From contig CATJXY010000050.1 in NCBI GenBank assembly GCA_949744505.1, forward strand, positions 1 through 64,000: a stretch of DNA of 64,000 nucleotides, read 5' to 3'. Positions 25,575 to 35,117 of the stretch are shown in pieces. The notes under the pieces were generated by a model. It saw only the letters and a list, made by a program, of their open reading frames with translations, was not told the DNA's origin and searched no databases. Origin of the DNA: an uncultured Erysipelotrichaceae bacterium (GTDB lineage Bacteria; Bacillota_I; Bacilli_A; Erysipelotrichales; Erysipelotrichaceae). Position 1 is the stretch's first letter; each line of letters opens with the position of its first letter. A program made the translations under genes and the position numbers.

Positions 25575-27194
25575 TTAATTAAAATCTGCTTTCGCTGCTC
25601 TTGCAATTTGATAACAGTGATCGCCTACTTTTTCCATATCTGTTAACGCTTTAACATAAACCAGTCCGGATTCTGTCGAACACTTATTGTTTTGAAGACG
25701 AATAACATGATTTTTTTCCGATAATTCAGATAATTCACGAACATGTCTGAAACCTGATTTAATATTTTCATATTCTTCTTGAATAATCGGTTCGCGATTA
25801 AAAAATGCTTTTGTTGCTCGATCAAACAAGTCAAGATCTACTTGGTAAATCTCCGCCAGCTCACTTTTTGCCTCTTCAGAGTAAACAAGGTCATTATCTG
25901 TACAAAATTCTGCTTTTTCTATCATAAAAACAGAATAATCACCAATTCTTTCTAAATCTGAAATTACATGCATTGCTTTGTTTAAATACTTTGATGTTGT
26001 TGTATGAATTGCTTTCTTTGTCAGTTCTACAAGATAATCTGTCATCGCATGATTCAGATAATCAATCAACTTCTCATCTTCCTTTATTTGCTCCGCTTTA
26101 CTTAAGTCATGATTTAATAAACTATCTACAGCTGCTACATAATTAGCTCTTACTAATTGTGCCATTCGTTCCATTTCTTTCCCCAACTGTAACCACTCTA
26201 CTTCAGGCTTAGCATTTAGGTTTTTATCAATATATAGAAATCTGAATTCACTCTCATGCTCCTGCTTAGGAATAACTACATAAGCAAGATCAACTACTTT
26301 TTGAGTTAATGGTAGAAGAATGATTGCTGCTATCACTTTAAAGAAAATATGTAAAAATGATATCTGAAAAGCTGGATTTGGAATATATTGACTAATTAAA
26401 CTTGTATACGGAGTAAACATAGTTATCGGAACAAAAATCAGCGCTCCAACTACATTGAAGATAGTGTAGATACTTGCTGCTCTCTTCGCATTGTTTCGAG
26501 CATTAAGAGCCGATAAAATCGGAGGCATGCTGGATCCGATATTTATTCCGCAAACCAAAAAACTAGCAAAATAGATTGGCATTAATCCTTGCATTGCCAA
26601 TGCTTGAAGAACACCAACAGCTGCAGACGATGACTGAATAATCGCTGCCATCAAAATACCGATAATTAAACCTAAAAATGGATTTGAAGCCGAAATGATA
26701 AAGTTTTGAAAAGGTTCATATTCTTTCAAAAATGCCATCGCTCCACTCATTGTATGTAATCCTTGAAAAAGAATTCCAAATCCCAAAATTACTTGACCTA
26801 TTCTTTTTGTTCTGTTCTTTTTAGCATAAAGCATCATCACAGCTCCGATAAAGATACATGCCGGAGCAATTTCCGAAACATCCAAAGCAATTAAAATCGA
26901 AGTAATTGTTGTACCCAGGTTTGCTCCAAAAATAACACCCGTTGCTTGTGCAAGATCCATAATCGATGCATTGATAAAGCCCATAACCATAACTGTTGTC
27001 GCAGATGAAGACTGAATAACACAGGTAACCAACATTCCTAATAAAAACCCAATAAACCTATTTCGAGTTAATGCTTCCAAAAGATCACGCATCTTTTGTC
27101 CGGCTGCCTGTTCCAATCCCTCACCCATATACTTCATTCCAAACAGAAAGCACCCTAGTCCTCCTGCCAATGTCAGAATATTAGATAATTCCAT
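25575..27194 (-). CDS. Na+/phosphate cotransporter with C-terminal PhoU-like domain
   Basis: A 539-residue membrane protein of the Na/Pi-cotransporter (PF02690, NptA/YjbB-like) family. The two inverted repeats each carry the signature: QSSSATTVMVMGFIN and QSSSAAVGVLQALAM. About eight to nine membrane segments occupy residues 1-305. The C-terminal 200 residues are a helical PhoU-like regulatory domain (LEKVGDHCYQIARAA type helices). It imports or exports phosphate using the sodium gradient. GGGAG precedes the ATG. It has its own promoter with a large palindrome upstream, suggesting regulation. Confidence 0.9.
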   Translation of the reverse strand: MELSNILTLAGGLGCFLFGMKYMGEGLEQAAGQKMRDLLEALTRNRFIGFLLGMLVTCVIQSSSATTVMVMGFINASIMDLAQATGVIFGANLGTTITSILIALDVSEIAPACIFIGAVMMLYAKKNRTKRIGQVILGFGILFQGLHTMSGAMAFLKEYEPFQNFIISASNPFLGLIIGILMAAIIQSSSAAVGVLQALAMQGLMPIYFASFLVCGINIGSSMPPILSALNARNNAKRAASIYTIFNVVGALIFVPITMFTPYTSLISQYIPNPAFQISFLHIFFKVIAAIILLPLTQKVVDLAYVVIPKQEHESEFRFLYIDKNLNAKPEVEWLQLGKEMERMAQLVRANYVAAVDSLLNHDLSKAEQIKEDEKLIDYLNHAMTDYLVELTKKAIHTTTSKYLNKAMHVISDLERIGDYSVFMIEKAEFCTDNDLVYSEEAKSELAEIYQVDLDLFDRATKAFFNREPIIQEEYENIKSGFRHVRELSELSEKNHVIRLQNNKCSTESGLVYVKALTDMEKVGDHCYQIARAAKADFN

Positions 27195-27230
27195 ATGAGT
27201 TCTCCCTTTTAGTAAACTTAATTCAATATT

Positions 27231-27259
27231 ATTTTACCTATAAAAAAGGGATTTGTATA
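27231..27259 (-). promoter_or_regulatory. Probable promoter of the Na/Pi cotransporter gene
   Basis: Minus strand TATACA (27254-27259), 17 bp, TAAAAT (27231-27236). Confidence 0.6.
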
Positions 27260-27278
27260 GAACAATTTGATTGTAACC

Positions 27279-27318
27279 GCTTTAATTCTTTAAACTTTTT
27301 TTAAAGCATTATTAAAGC
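27279..27318. repeat. 40-bp imperfect palindrome upstream of the Na/Pi promoter
   Basis: Four related 8-mers are arranged as GCTTTAAT and CTTTAAAC in one direction and TTTAAAGC and ATTAAAGC in the other, centred near 27298. It lies 20 bp upstream of the -35 and has no U-tract, so it looks more like a regulator-binding array than a terminator. Confidence 0.7.
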
Positions 27319-27361
27319 AGTTTCATTCCCCAAAAATTAAAAATCTTTCTTTTCATAAATT

Positions 27362-28540
27362 CTATAAAAAAGGATTAATACTATAATAGCTAATACCATA
27401 TCTTCTATTACATCTTTTTTGAAAATCAATATCAATGCGTGCCCCGATATCTCGTATATTTTCTTCATTCGCACTAACACAAAGTACAAGATACTGATTT
27501 ATATTATATTTTGTATAAACATCTCCAATTCTTAAATGTGACTTAAAAGTTTCTTTAAGCTTTTCTCCTAAACGAAGACAACTGCTCTTATTTTCAATCG
27601 GGCTTCCATCTACTTTTACAAGATTACATACCAATACACAAAATTGAATATTTTCTCTGTCACTTAAGCGTTTCAAAATTCTAAAATAGTCTGTAAATCC
27701 AAGAAAAGAACAACAATATGCCCCCAAGGCTCCTTCTTCTTCATTCAAATTTTGATAAATTTTTTCAGGGCTTTCTCCATTAACCAACACATGATCTTCA
27801 ATTTCTTTAAGCCATTGTATTGTTTCGATTGAAGAGAAATTTTCGATTTGATTAACTTTCTTTACCAAATCCTGATAAAGATTCCCAACTTCTTGAAAAT
27901 GTCCTTGTGCAACCATACTATCAATAACCCAAATTTCCCAGCCCTCCAAAGGATACATTCTCATTGCACGTGAAGCATACTGTTCAATTTGACCATACGC
28001 CTTTTTACCTTTAAAATACTCAAGTAAAAATATCAGCATTTTTTTGTATTTTTCTTTATATTCATTTGCCCTACGCATTACCCATTGTTCACTAGCTAAT
28101 TGAGGAAGAAACTCTCCTTTATATAAATCACAAGCTTGTTTACAGCATTCCGCTCTCTTATAGAGATCCTGTTCTTTCTCAAAATCCTTCTCTAAACAAT
28201 CAAATTCCCAAACATCAGAAATCACTTCTACCGGTCCATCAAAACGAATCGTTCCACCTTTCACAATAAAATATTCACCTTTAGGAAGAGGTGATTTTTT
28301 AAGATATTGACGAAGTCGAAAAATTGTACTATTTAAACTATCATTCGGATTTTCAATTTCATCTGCCTCATACATATTATGGATAAGTGTTCGCTTGCTG
28401 AAATCTTGTTTTGGTCTTGTCATCAACAATTGAAAAAGCTGACTGAATTTCGAATTATTTTGTTTACCAAATGTCAAAGCTGTTTCACCATAATAAGCAC
28501 TGAATCCTCCGAAAAGATTGACATTTAATTTTGACTGCAT
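27362..28540 (-). CDS. SARP/BTAD-like regulator with a degenerate GGDEF-type C-terminal domain
   Basis: A 392-residue putative transcription regulator. Residues 1-100 look like a winged helix of the OmpR/SARP type (LNVNLFGGFSAYYGE...FRLRQYLKKS), followed by a helical bacterial transcriptional activator-like region (about 110-255). The C-terminal 130 residues align with the second domain of the next gene: RIGDVYTKYNINQYLVLC versus RMGDVYTRYTSCQYLILA. There the GGDEF signature is replaced, so it is not an active cyclase and may only bind a nucleotide or partner. No sensor or membrane part is seen. It is 18 bp after the diguanylate cyclase gene, probably in the same transcript. Confidence 0.75.
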   Translation of the reverse strand: MQSKLNVNLFGGFSAYYGETALTFGKQNNSKFSQLFQLLMTRPKQDFSKRTLIHNMYEADEIENPNDSLNSTIFRLRQYLKKSPLPKGEYFIVKGGTIRFDGPVEVISDVWEFDCLEKDFEKEQDLYKRAECCKQACDLYKGEFLPQLASEQWVMRRANEYKEKYKKMLIFLLEYFKGKKAYGQIEQYASRAMRMYPLEGWEIWVIDSMVAQGHFQEVGNLYQDLVKKVNQIENFSSIETIQWLKEIEDHVLVNGESPEKIYQNLNEEEGALGAYCCSFLGFTDYFRILKRLSDRENIQFCVLVCNLVKVDGSPIENKSSCLRLGEKLKETFKSHLRIGDVYTKYNINQYLVLCVSANEENIRDIGARIDIDFQKRCNRRYGISYYSINPFL

Positions 28541-28558
28541 ATTTTATACCCCTTTCAA

Positions 28559-29482
28559 TTATTTTTCAATAATTTTTGCAGATTGGAGTTCATAACAATT
28601 ATAAACCAATAAATTGTGCTGATTTCCTCCTGTTGTCAAATAATAATTTTTTATTCGTTCTGCAATTCGCTCTGCCAAAATTTCAGTTGTATCAATTGCT
28701 AGAATCAAATATTGACAACTCGTATAACGCGTATAAACATCTCCCATACGAAGTGTATTCTGAATAACTTCTCCAAGATGTTCCATCTGCGAATCTTTCT
28801 CATCAGGCAAAACCATATTTCCAATAGAATCTACGATAGTCAATAAAATCACACAAACTTTTTGATTACTGCGTATCATTCCTCTTTCAAGAAATCGATA
28901 TATACTCTTAAATGTTTCATAATTCTGACAATATGCACCGGGTTTTCGAATTTGTTCCATCAAATCATTTTTAACCTGCTTTGCATCTTTCCAATAATTA
29001 TCTTTTACTTCTTCTGACAATTTGTGGAAATTATGAAGTTCATTTTTACTAAGCCGAAGATTATCCCATGCTTTTTTTAAAAGATCATTATAATTATCTC
29101 CTCTTTCATACACAGAATAGCCTATAGAGACAGATAATCCAATACCTTTATTTTCTTTTCGTCGATCACTATGGAACCGTTCTTCAATTCGTAACTTGAA
29201 GTTTTCTGCATGATTCAGCTCAATTGCTCCCGGCATGAAAATAACGAATTCATCTCCCCCTATTCTTCCTAAAATATCATTTTTTCGTATCATAAATCCA
29301 AGCGTGCGCGCAGTCTGTTTTAAGCACTCATCTCCGGCCAAATGACCAAACTGATCATTTACTCGTCGAAAATGGTCAATATCACATACAAACAATGCTC
29401 CACCATTCATAAGAACATTAGAAATTCTTTTTTCTACAGAATTTTTACTTAATACCCCTGTCAAATTATCTAACTCTTGCAT
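28559..29482 (-). CDS. Diguanylate cyclase with a second, degenerate GGDEF domain
   Basis: A 307-residue soluble protein. The first GGDEF domain (about 1-150) is intact: LTGVLSKNS, CDIDHFRRVNDQFGHLAGDECL, and RIGGDEFVIFMPG. An RxxD inhibitory site (RKND) stands exactly five residues before GGDEF. Such enzymes make cyclic di-GMP. The second domain (about 165-300) keeps the fold-like pattern but has TSCQY in place of GGDEF and should be inactive. The start at 29482 is preferred because a promoter at 29511-29539 would begin transcription near 29504, which excludes an upstream in-frame TTG at 29524. AGAAGGG precedes it. No membrane or sensor domain is present. Confidence 0.87.
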   Translation of the reverse strand: MQELDNLTGVLSKNSVEKRISNVLMNGGALFVCDIDHFRRVNDQFGHLAGDECLKQTARTLGFMIRKNDILGRIGGDEFVIFMPGAIELNHAENFKLRIEERFHSDRRKENKGIGLSVSIGYSVYERGDNYNDLLKKAWDNLRLSKNELHNFHKLSEEVKDNYWKDAKQVKNDLMEQIRKPGAYCQNYETFKSIYRFLERGMIRSNQKVCVILLTIVDSIGNMVLPDEKDSQMEHLGEVIQNTLRMGDVYTRYTSCQYLILAIDTTEILAERIAERIKNYYLTTGGNQHNLLVYNCYELQSAKIIEK

Positions 29483-29510
29483 TGTTAATTTCCCTTCTAC
29501 TTTATTTTTA

Positions 29511-29539
29511 ATTTTATCACGCAAGCTTTATTAAGTAAA
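29511..29539 (-). promoter_or_regulatory. Promoter of the GGDEF operon
   Basis: Minus strand TTTACT (29534-29539), 17 bp, TAAAAT (29511-29516). Confidence 0.7.
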
Positions 29540-29690
29540 ATAAGTTTTTATCTTTTCAAGCAATAAATATTTATGCAGTTCTTAATACATCTCTATTTCT
29601 CTTTTTCCTAATCTATATTCACCTTAGATTATAATATCAAATATCATAATAATTAAAACTCCATAAATACAATAGAAACTTTTTTAGCAG

Positions 29691-29719
29691 TTGCATTTAT
29701 TGAATAAATTATCTAAAAT
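29691..29719 (+). promoter_or_regulatory. Probable promoter of the AAA/CYTH-like gene
   Basis: TTGCAT (29691-29696), 17 bp, TAAAAT (29714-29719). Divergent from the GGDEF promoter. Confidence 0.55.
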
Positions 29720-29751
29720 AAACTTATATAAAAGATTTGGAAAGAGGAACT

Positions 29752-30864
29752 ATGAGCATAAACAAGCAAATTAAAAGAATTGTATGTACCGGTGGTCCAT
29801 GTGCCGGAAAAAGTACTTTTATGTCTAGGGCTGAAGAAATTTTTCAAGAAAGAGGCTATAAGGTCATGATTGTTCATGAAACAGCGACTGAATTAATAAC
29901 AGGAGGAATAAGTCCGGCTCCGGATAATATGGGGATGTATGAATTTCAAAAATATGCAATCGGATTACAATTAAGAAAAGAAGAATTATATGAAATGGCT
30001 GCAAATCAAATCAACGCAAACAATGTTCTTATTTTCTATGATCGTGGTATTCTCGACGACAAAGGTTATGTCAGTCCTGACGAATTTACTGAGTTGTTAA
30101 GCCAATTTGATATTACTGAGGAGGAAGCTAGAAATAAATATGATATGGTCATTCATATGGTTACGGCTGCAAAAGGTGCAGAGGAAGCTTATACCCTTTC
30201 AAATAATGCCGCTCGATATGAAGGAATAGAGGAAGCTCGACATGTTGATGATACCATTTTAGAGAGTTGGAAAGATCATCCGAATCGCATTATTATTGGT
30301 AACGACTATGACTTTGAGACCAAAATTCGCAAATCAATTCAAGCTATTTTCACTTATTTGGGGGAAGAAAAACCAATTGAAGTATTTAAGAAATACCTCA
30401 TTGAAGTAGACCCTCAACTTATCAATAACCTCAAATCTATCAATGCTTCTGAAACAAGAATTTTTCAACACTATTTAAAAAGCCAATCAGGAACTGAACG
30501 AAGGATCAGAAAAAAAGAAAAAAATGGAAATACACTTTACTATTATTCAGAAGCCACCATGCTTACCCCTTCTACACGCATAAAAAAAGACCGCATTATC
30601 TCAAGCGGACAATATGGGGATTACAGCTCAGAAGTCGATCCAAATCTTCATGTAATTGATAAAAAACGCTATAGCTTCTACTATAATGGTTTATTTTTCA
30701 AACTGGATATATTCGATTTTGATACATCAAAAGCTCTTTTAGGTGTTCAAGTTCCTGACAATAAAGAAAAAATAAGTCTTCCTGATTTCATCCACATCAT
30801 CAAAGATGTATCCGATATTCTAAATTACAAAAACTATTATCTTGCCAAAATACAAAAATTTTAA
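29752..30864 (+). CDS. AAA_28-type P-loop NTPase with C-terminal CYTH-like domain
   Basis: A 370-residue soluble protein. The N-terminal part (1-190) is a nucleotide kinase-like P-loop domain: Walker A CTGGPCAGKSTFMSRA, then IFYDRGILDDKGYV as the Walker B region. The C-terminal part (about 205-365) looks like a CYTH/triphosphate tunnel domain: EVDPQLINNL, ERRIRKKEKNGNTLYYYSE, and STRIKKDRIIS resemble the charged strands of that fold. Bacterial members of this pairing have no firmly established role that I know; they may act on a phosphorylated small molecule. The start at 29752 is set by GAAAGAGG. Single-gene unit with promoter and terminator. Confidence 0.75.
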   Translation: MSINKQIKRIVCTGGPCAGKSTFMSRAEEIFQERGYKVMIVHETATELITGGISPAPDNMGMYEFQKYAIGLQLRKEELYEMAANQINANNVLIFYDRGILDDKGYVSPDEFTELLSQFDITEEEARNKYDMVIHMVTAAKGAEEAYTLSNNAARYEGIEEARHVDDTILESWKDHPNRIIIGNDYDFETKIRKSIQAIFTYLGEEKPIEVFKKYLIEVDPQLINNLKSINASETRIFQHYLKSQSGTERRIRKKEKNGNTLYYYSEATMLTPSTRIKKDRIISSGQYGDYSSEVDPNLHVIDKKRYSFYYNGLFFKLDIFDFDTSKALLGVQVPDNKEKISLPDFIHIIKDVSDILNYKNYYLAKIQKF

Positions 30865-30886
30865 GGAATCTCTAGATTCCTTTTTA
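30863..30886 (+). terminator. Terminator of the AAA/CYTH-like gene
   Basis: Stem AAGGAATC/GATTCCTT around TCTA, followed by T residues. Confidence 0.85.
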
Positions 30887-30905
30887 TATATAATAAATAT
30901 CTGAT

Positions 30906-31433
30906 TCAATTATCTTCATAAGATAAATAACTTCCTTTATAGATTTCATGAAATCCATTTAAATTTTCAAAGTCTTTTGGTTTAATCAAACAATTTGGCT
31001 TATCAAAATGATAAATATTGGCTTTATCCAATAATTCCGCTATGAAATAACTGCAAACATATCTATTTTTTAAGGTAAAAGGAATGTGAAAAAAGCGAGG
31101 AATGATTCCGATAAAATCATATTTATAATCATCAATAGTCTTTTCCATTTCATCAAGAGTTTTTTTGATGAAATCATATGCCTCTTTATTGACTTCAGTT
31201 TCAAAAATACAACAAACCGTTTTATTAAACTTATTAAAAAATTCTCCATGCTTGTGTTCAATAGATAATCCACCATTTAAGATTGTATTAACATGTCTTC
31301 TACCAAAACTGTATATAATATCGCAATTTCTATTTAATGAAATTCCTACATGACTGTATTCATACCTAGTAAATAATTTTACTAATTTCGATGGAATTGT
31401 ATTTGTATGCATCAATAATAGATATATTTTCAT
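30906..31433 (-). CDS. Permuted NlpC/P60 (YiiX-like) papain-fold protein
   Basis: A 175-residue protein without a signal peptide. The pattern YEYSHVGISLN (candidate catalytic His) followed by NRYVCSYFIAELLDKANI (candidate catalytic Cys) is typical of circularly permuted NlpC/P60 proteins such as YiiX, which are thought to be cysteine amidases or peptidases, or to act on lipids. The substrate is not known. The gene is monocistronic and flanked by an ABC-transporter gene pair and the AAA/CYTH-like gene. Confidence 0.65.
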   Translation of the reverse strand: MKIYLLLMHTNTIPSKLVKLFTRYEYSHVGISLNRNCDIIYSFGRRHVNTILNGGLSIEHKHGEFFNKFNKTVCCIFETEVNKEAYDFIKKTLDEMEKTIDDYKYDFIGIIPRFFHIPFTLKNRYVCSYFIAELLDKANIYHFDKPNCLIKPKDFENLNGFHEIYKGSYLSYEDN

Positions 31434-31524
31434 AGCTTTCCCCGCTCATTAATAAACTTTTTCAAATATATCATATCTAGTAGTAAAATTCAATTAACTT
31501 TCCTTTTTTATCGACCATCATGTT

Positions 31525-31547
31525 ATAAAAAAGCCGGAATTACTCCG
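31525..31547 (-). terminator. Terminator of the ABC exporter pair
   Basis: Minus strand GTCGGA/TCCGGC with one U-G pair, 5-nt loop, then six T residues. Confidence 0.75.
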
Positions 31548-31558
31548 ACATTTTTGCA

Positions 31559-33319
31559 TTAATTTTCAAATTGACTATTATATAGAGATGCATAAAATCC
31601 CTTCTTTTTTAGAAGTGATTCGTGATTTCCTTGTTCAATAATATCACCGTCTTTTAACACTAAAATCAAATCAGCATGTTGAATTGTAGACAAACGATGG
31701 GCAATTACAAAACAAGTTTTCCCTTCCATCAACTTAAGCATTGCATTTTGTATCAACATTTCTGTTCGACTGTCTACGTTTGATGTTGCTTCATCTAAAA
31801 TCAACATATTGGCATCTGCCAGCATAGCCCGAGCGATGGTTAAAAGTTGCTTTTGTCCTTTTGAAATATTAACCCCATCATCATTAAGCGCTGTATCATA
31901 TCCTTGTGGAAGCTGTTCAATATAATTGTGAATATGTGCAGCTTTAGCACATTCTATAACTTGTTCATAGGTGGCATTATTACTTCCATAAGAAATATTT
32001 TCATAAATCGTTCCACCAAATAACCATGTATCTTGTAAGACCATTGCATAGGACTTACGAAGACTTTTACGTGTCAGATTACGAACATCATGCTTATCAA
32101 CACAAATTACCCCACTATTAACATCATAGAATCTCATCAATAAATTAATAATCGTCGTTTTTCCTGCACCGGTCGGTCCAACAATAGCAACAGTTTTTCC
32201 GGATAATGCTTCAAAATTTAAATCATGAATTATCAGTTTATCGACATCATATCCAAATTGAACATGCTCTGCCGTGACATTTCCTTTTGTATTTTCAAGA
32301 TTTATTGCAGATTCTTTATCTTTAATTTCTATCGGTTCATCCAATAATTTAAATACACGTTCAGCAGCTGCAAGTGCAGATTGTAGTTCACTCATAATAT
32401 TAGCCGTTTCATTAATGGGACCGGAAAACTTTCTTGAGTACAAAACAAATGAAGAAATATTTCCAAGTGAGATGGAAGAAGCCAAATATAGCAAAGCACC
32501 AAAAACACTTACCAAAGAAAGAGAAAGATTATTGACAAAATTCACAGATGGACCAATCATACTTCCTTGATAGTCGGCTTCATAATAAGCTTGCATCGCA
32601 TCTTTATTTTTTTCATCAAAACGGCGAAGAATTTCTTCTTCCTGGTTGTATGCTTTAATTGTTTTCTGTCCAGATAGCATTTCTTCACTAAATCCATTTA
32701 ACTCCCCCAATTTTTTTGATCGATTTCGAAACAACGGACGAATTTTAGTTGTTTTATAACGAGCAAATGCAATAGAAATCGGCACAGTAATGACAAATAC
32801 TAAAGTTAATTGCCATGATAAAGTAATCATCATCCACAATGATCCGATCACTGTAATGGAACCGGTTATAATCTGTAAAAGATCATTCGATAATGAAGTA
32901 TTAATTGTATCAATATCATAAGAAATTCTGGAAATCAGTTCTCCAATCTGAGTATCATTAAAATATCCAACAGGAAGATCTAACAAATGATCAAATACCG
33001 ACTGTCTCATTTTATAGGTAATCTTTTGACTCAAACGAATCATGCTGACACTAAGCGTATAGCTCAATATAGAAGAAATAACATAAACTCCAATCATTAA
33101 GAGACAATACTTATATACTTCTGAAAAATTGACTTGTCCAATATTTTCCCCAATTGCATCAATAGCCTGCCCGGAAAGTTTTGGTCCAATAAGTGCTAAT
33201 GTATTAGCGCCAATCATCAAAACAAGTGCAATTATAAGATGAATTTTATGCTCAAATAATATTTTTGTAAGCCTTAATAAAGTTCCTCTTTTTTCTTTTA
33301 TTAATTTTGGTTTAGTCAA
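31559..33319 (-). CDS. ABC exporter half-transporter, second subunit
   Basis: A 586-residue type IV ABC half-transporter: six membrane segments (about 25-310) and a C-terminal nucleotide-binding domain with Walker A VGPTGAGKTTII, signature VNISKGQKQLLT (ISKGQ rather than LSGGQ), Walker B MLILDEATSNVDSRT and IAHRLSTIQHAD. With the preceding gene it would form a heterodimeric multidrug- or peptide-type exporter. The best start is TTG at 33319, because GGGAGGTG lies 7 nt upstream and the codon overlaps the end of the partner gene; no ATG with a ribosome site exists nearby. Confidence 0.88.
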   Translation of the reverse strand: MTKPKLIKEKRGTLLRLTKILFEHKIHLIIALVLMIGANTLALIGPKLSGQAIDAIGENIGQVNFSEVYKYCLLMIGVYVISSILSYTLSVSMIRLSQKITYKMRQSVFDHLLDLPVGYFNDTQIGELISRISYDIDTINTSLSNDLLQIITGSITVIGSLWMMITLSWQLTLVFVITVPISIAFARYKTTKIRPLFRNRSKKLGELNGFSEEMLSGQKTIKAYNQEEEILRRFDEKNKDAMQAYYEADYQGSMIGPSVNFVNNLSLSLVSVFGALLYLASSISLGNISSFVLYSRKFSGPINETANIMSELQSALAAAERVFKLLDEPIEIKDKESAINLENTKGNVTAEHVQFGYDVDKLIIHDLNFEALSGKTVAIVGPTGAGKTTIINLLMRFYDVNSGVICVDKHDVRNLTRKSLRKSYAMVLQDTWLFGGTIYENISYGSNNATYEQVIECAKAAHIHNYIEQLPQGYDTALNDDGVNISKGQKQLLTIARAMLADANMLILDEATSNVDSRTEMLIQNAMLKLMEGKTCFVIAHRLSTIQHADLILVLKDGDIIEQGNHESLLKKKGFYASLYNSQFEN

Positions 33320-35030
33320 CGAAAGCACCTCCCATCTGTGTACTTTCAATCATCTTATATAATTCACAATTTTTAATTAGTTCATCATGAGTTCCATCAC
33401 CGATAATTTTTCCCTCTTCTAATACAAGGATACGATCCGCATGCATGATCGAACTGATTCTTTGAGCTACGATAATTGTTGTCGTATCTTTAAAACACTC
33501 TTTGATTGCTTTACGAAGATTCGCATCAGTTTTATAGTCCAAGGCACTGCTTGAATCATCTAAGATTAATATTTCAGGATTAGCAGCAAATGCTCTTGAT
33601 AAGAGAATTCTTTGCTTTTGCCCTCCAGAAATATTTGTTCCCCTAGATGTCAAAATATGATCTGTTCCTTTTTCAAGATTCGATATAAATTCTTCTGCTT
33701 GTGCAACTTTAATCGCCTGATTAATTTGTTCATCTGATAAATCCCGCCCAAATCGAATGTTTTCCTTGATTGAATCAGCATATAAAAAATCATTTTGCAT
33801 CACAATTCCAAAAAGTTTACGAAGTTCTTTATTGTTCATAGATCGAATATCTTTACCATTGATACGAATCGATCCTTCCTTCACATCGTAAAACCGCAAT
33901 AGCAATTGTAAAATTGTGGTTTTGCCACACCCGGTCGCTCCAAGAATACCTAAAGTCTGTCCTTTATCAATTCTGAAATTTATATTTTCTAAGTTATTTT
34001 TCACACCATTATAGCTAAATGAAACATGATCAAATATAATGCTTCCTTCTTCCCGTTTAAATTCTTTTTCATCCAAAACAATAAGATCAGCAGGAATATT
34101 TAAAATTTCACCAATACGATCAGCACTTGCAATTCCTTTTGATATTTCAACAAAAATTCTTGAAATAGACATCATCGCATTAGAAATAAGGGTAAAATAT
34201 GTCATAAATGCAATTATTTTACCTGTTTCACTAAGTCCCATATTAACACGATATGCTCCTGCTAAAATAACTCCCGTCAAACCCAAATTTAAAAATAAAT
34301 TCATCAATGGATTGGTTACTGCCATCGCAATACCGGCCTGTTTCTCTTTATCCACAAGTTTTCTATTAATCCTATCATAGCGATTTTTTTCATAATCTAC
34401 TTTTGATAAAGCTTTGATTACACGTATACCTGCCACATTCTCCCTAACAACACGTATCATATCATCTGTGGCAGTTTGAACCTTTGTATAAAGCGGGATT
34501 CCTTTTGTCGCCTTACGATATACAATCGCTGTAATAAATGGAAGTGTTGCTACAAGTACTAATGTAAGATAAGGTTCCATTATAAAAGTAATGATAATTC
34601 CACCTAATAATAAAATTGGCGCTCGAACACCCATTCGTTGAATCATTCCGATCATCCGATGAACATTATATGTATCCGTAGTCAAACGAGACTCTAAACT
34701 CGGAATTGTGACCCTATCAACCTGTTTAGAGGAAAGATACGATATTTTTTCAAAAAGATCATGCCGGATTTTTTCAGAACTATCTTTAGCTACTTTACTA
34801 GCCATACGATTCGCAGTAATGTTCCCCCAAACTCCTATTATCGAACAAATAATCATCATTCCGCCCCAAAATAATATCAAAGATTTATCTTATTGAGGGA
34901 CAATATCATCAATCATCATTGCCAAAATATAGGGAAGACATAGTTCCATAATCGTTCCGCATGCTTTAATACAAAAGCCTAAACTCATACTTTTAATAAA
35001 GGGTTTTAAATATGTAAGTATCGTTTTCAT
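33312..35030 (-). pseudogene. ABC exporter half-transporter interrupted by an in-frame TAA
   Basis: From ATG 35030 (GAGG 7 nt upstream) the frame reads 46 residues of a normal exporter N-terminus (MKTILTYLKPFIKSM ... LPYILAMMIDDIVPQ), then TAA at 34890-34892. It continues in the same frame, without indel, for another 525 codons: the remaining membrane segments and a complete nucleotide-binding domain (Walker A ILGATGCGKTTILQ, signature TNISGGQKQRIL, Walker B ILILDDSSSALD with a D in place of the catalytic E). Joined, the length is 571 residues, normal for the family. Re-initiation at TTG 34880 would give a 522-residue protein lacking the first membrane segment. The gap holds one changed codon only, so the mutation is recent, a read-through site, or a sequencing error. 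Confidence 0.8.
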
Positions 35031-35053
35031 TCCATCACCTCAACCCTTGTTTA

Positions 35054-35082
35054 AGTATACTATGTTTTTCTTGAACTTTCAA
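35054..35082 (-). promoter_or_regulatory. Promoter of the ABC exporter pair
   Basis: Minus strand TTGAAA (35077-35082), 17 bp, TATACT (35054-35059). It is placed just before the full-length ATG at 35030, supporting that start. Confidence 0.8.
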
Positions 35083-35117
35083 AAAAGTGCATTTTCTTTT
35101 TTTGAAAACACACTTTT
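35083..35117 (-). terminator. Terminator of the MoxR-DUF58-DUF4129 operon
   Basis: A 14-bp minus-strand stem (AAAAGTGTGTTTTC with GAAAATGCACTTTT, two wobble pairs) around a 7-A loop, ending in a U-rich stem side. Confidence 0.8.

Noticed and set aside
29483-29524. N-terminal extension of the diguanylate cyclase
   Set aside because: This stretch carries the -10 of the predicted promoter and lacks a ribosome site for the upstream codon.
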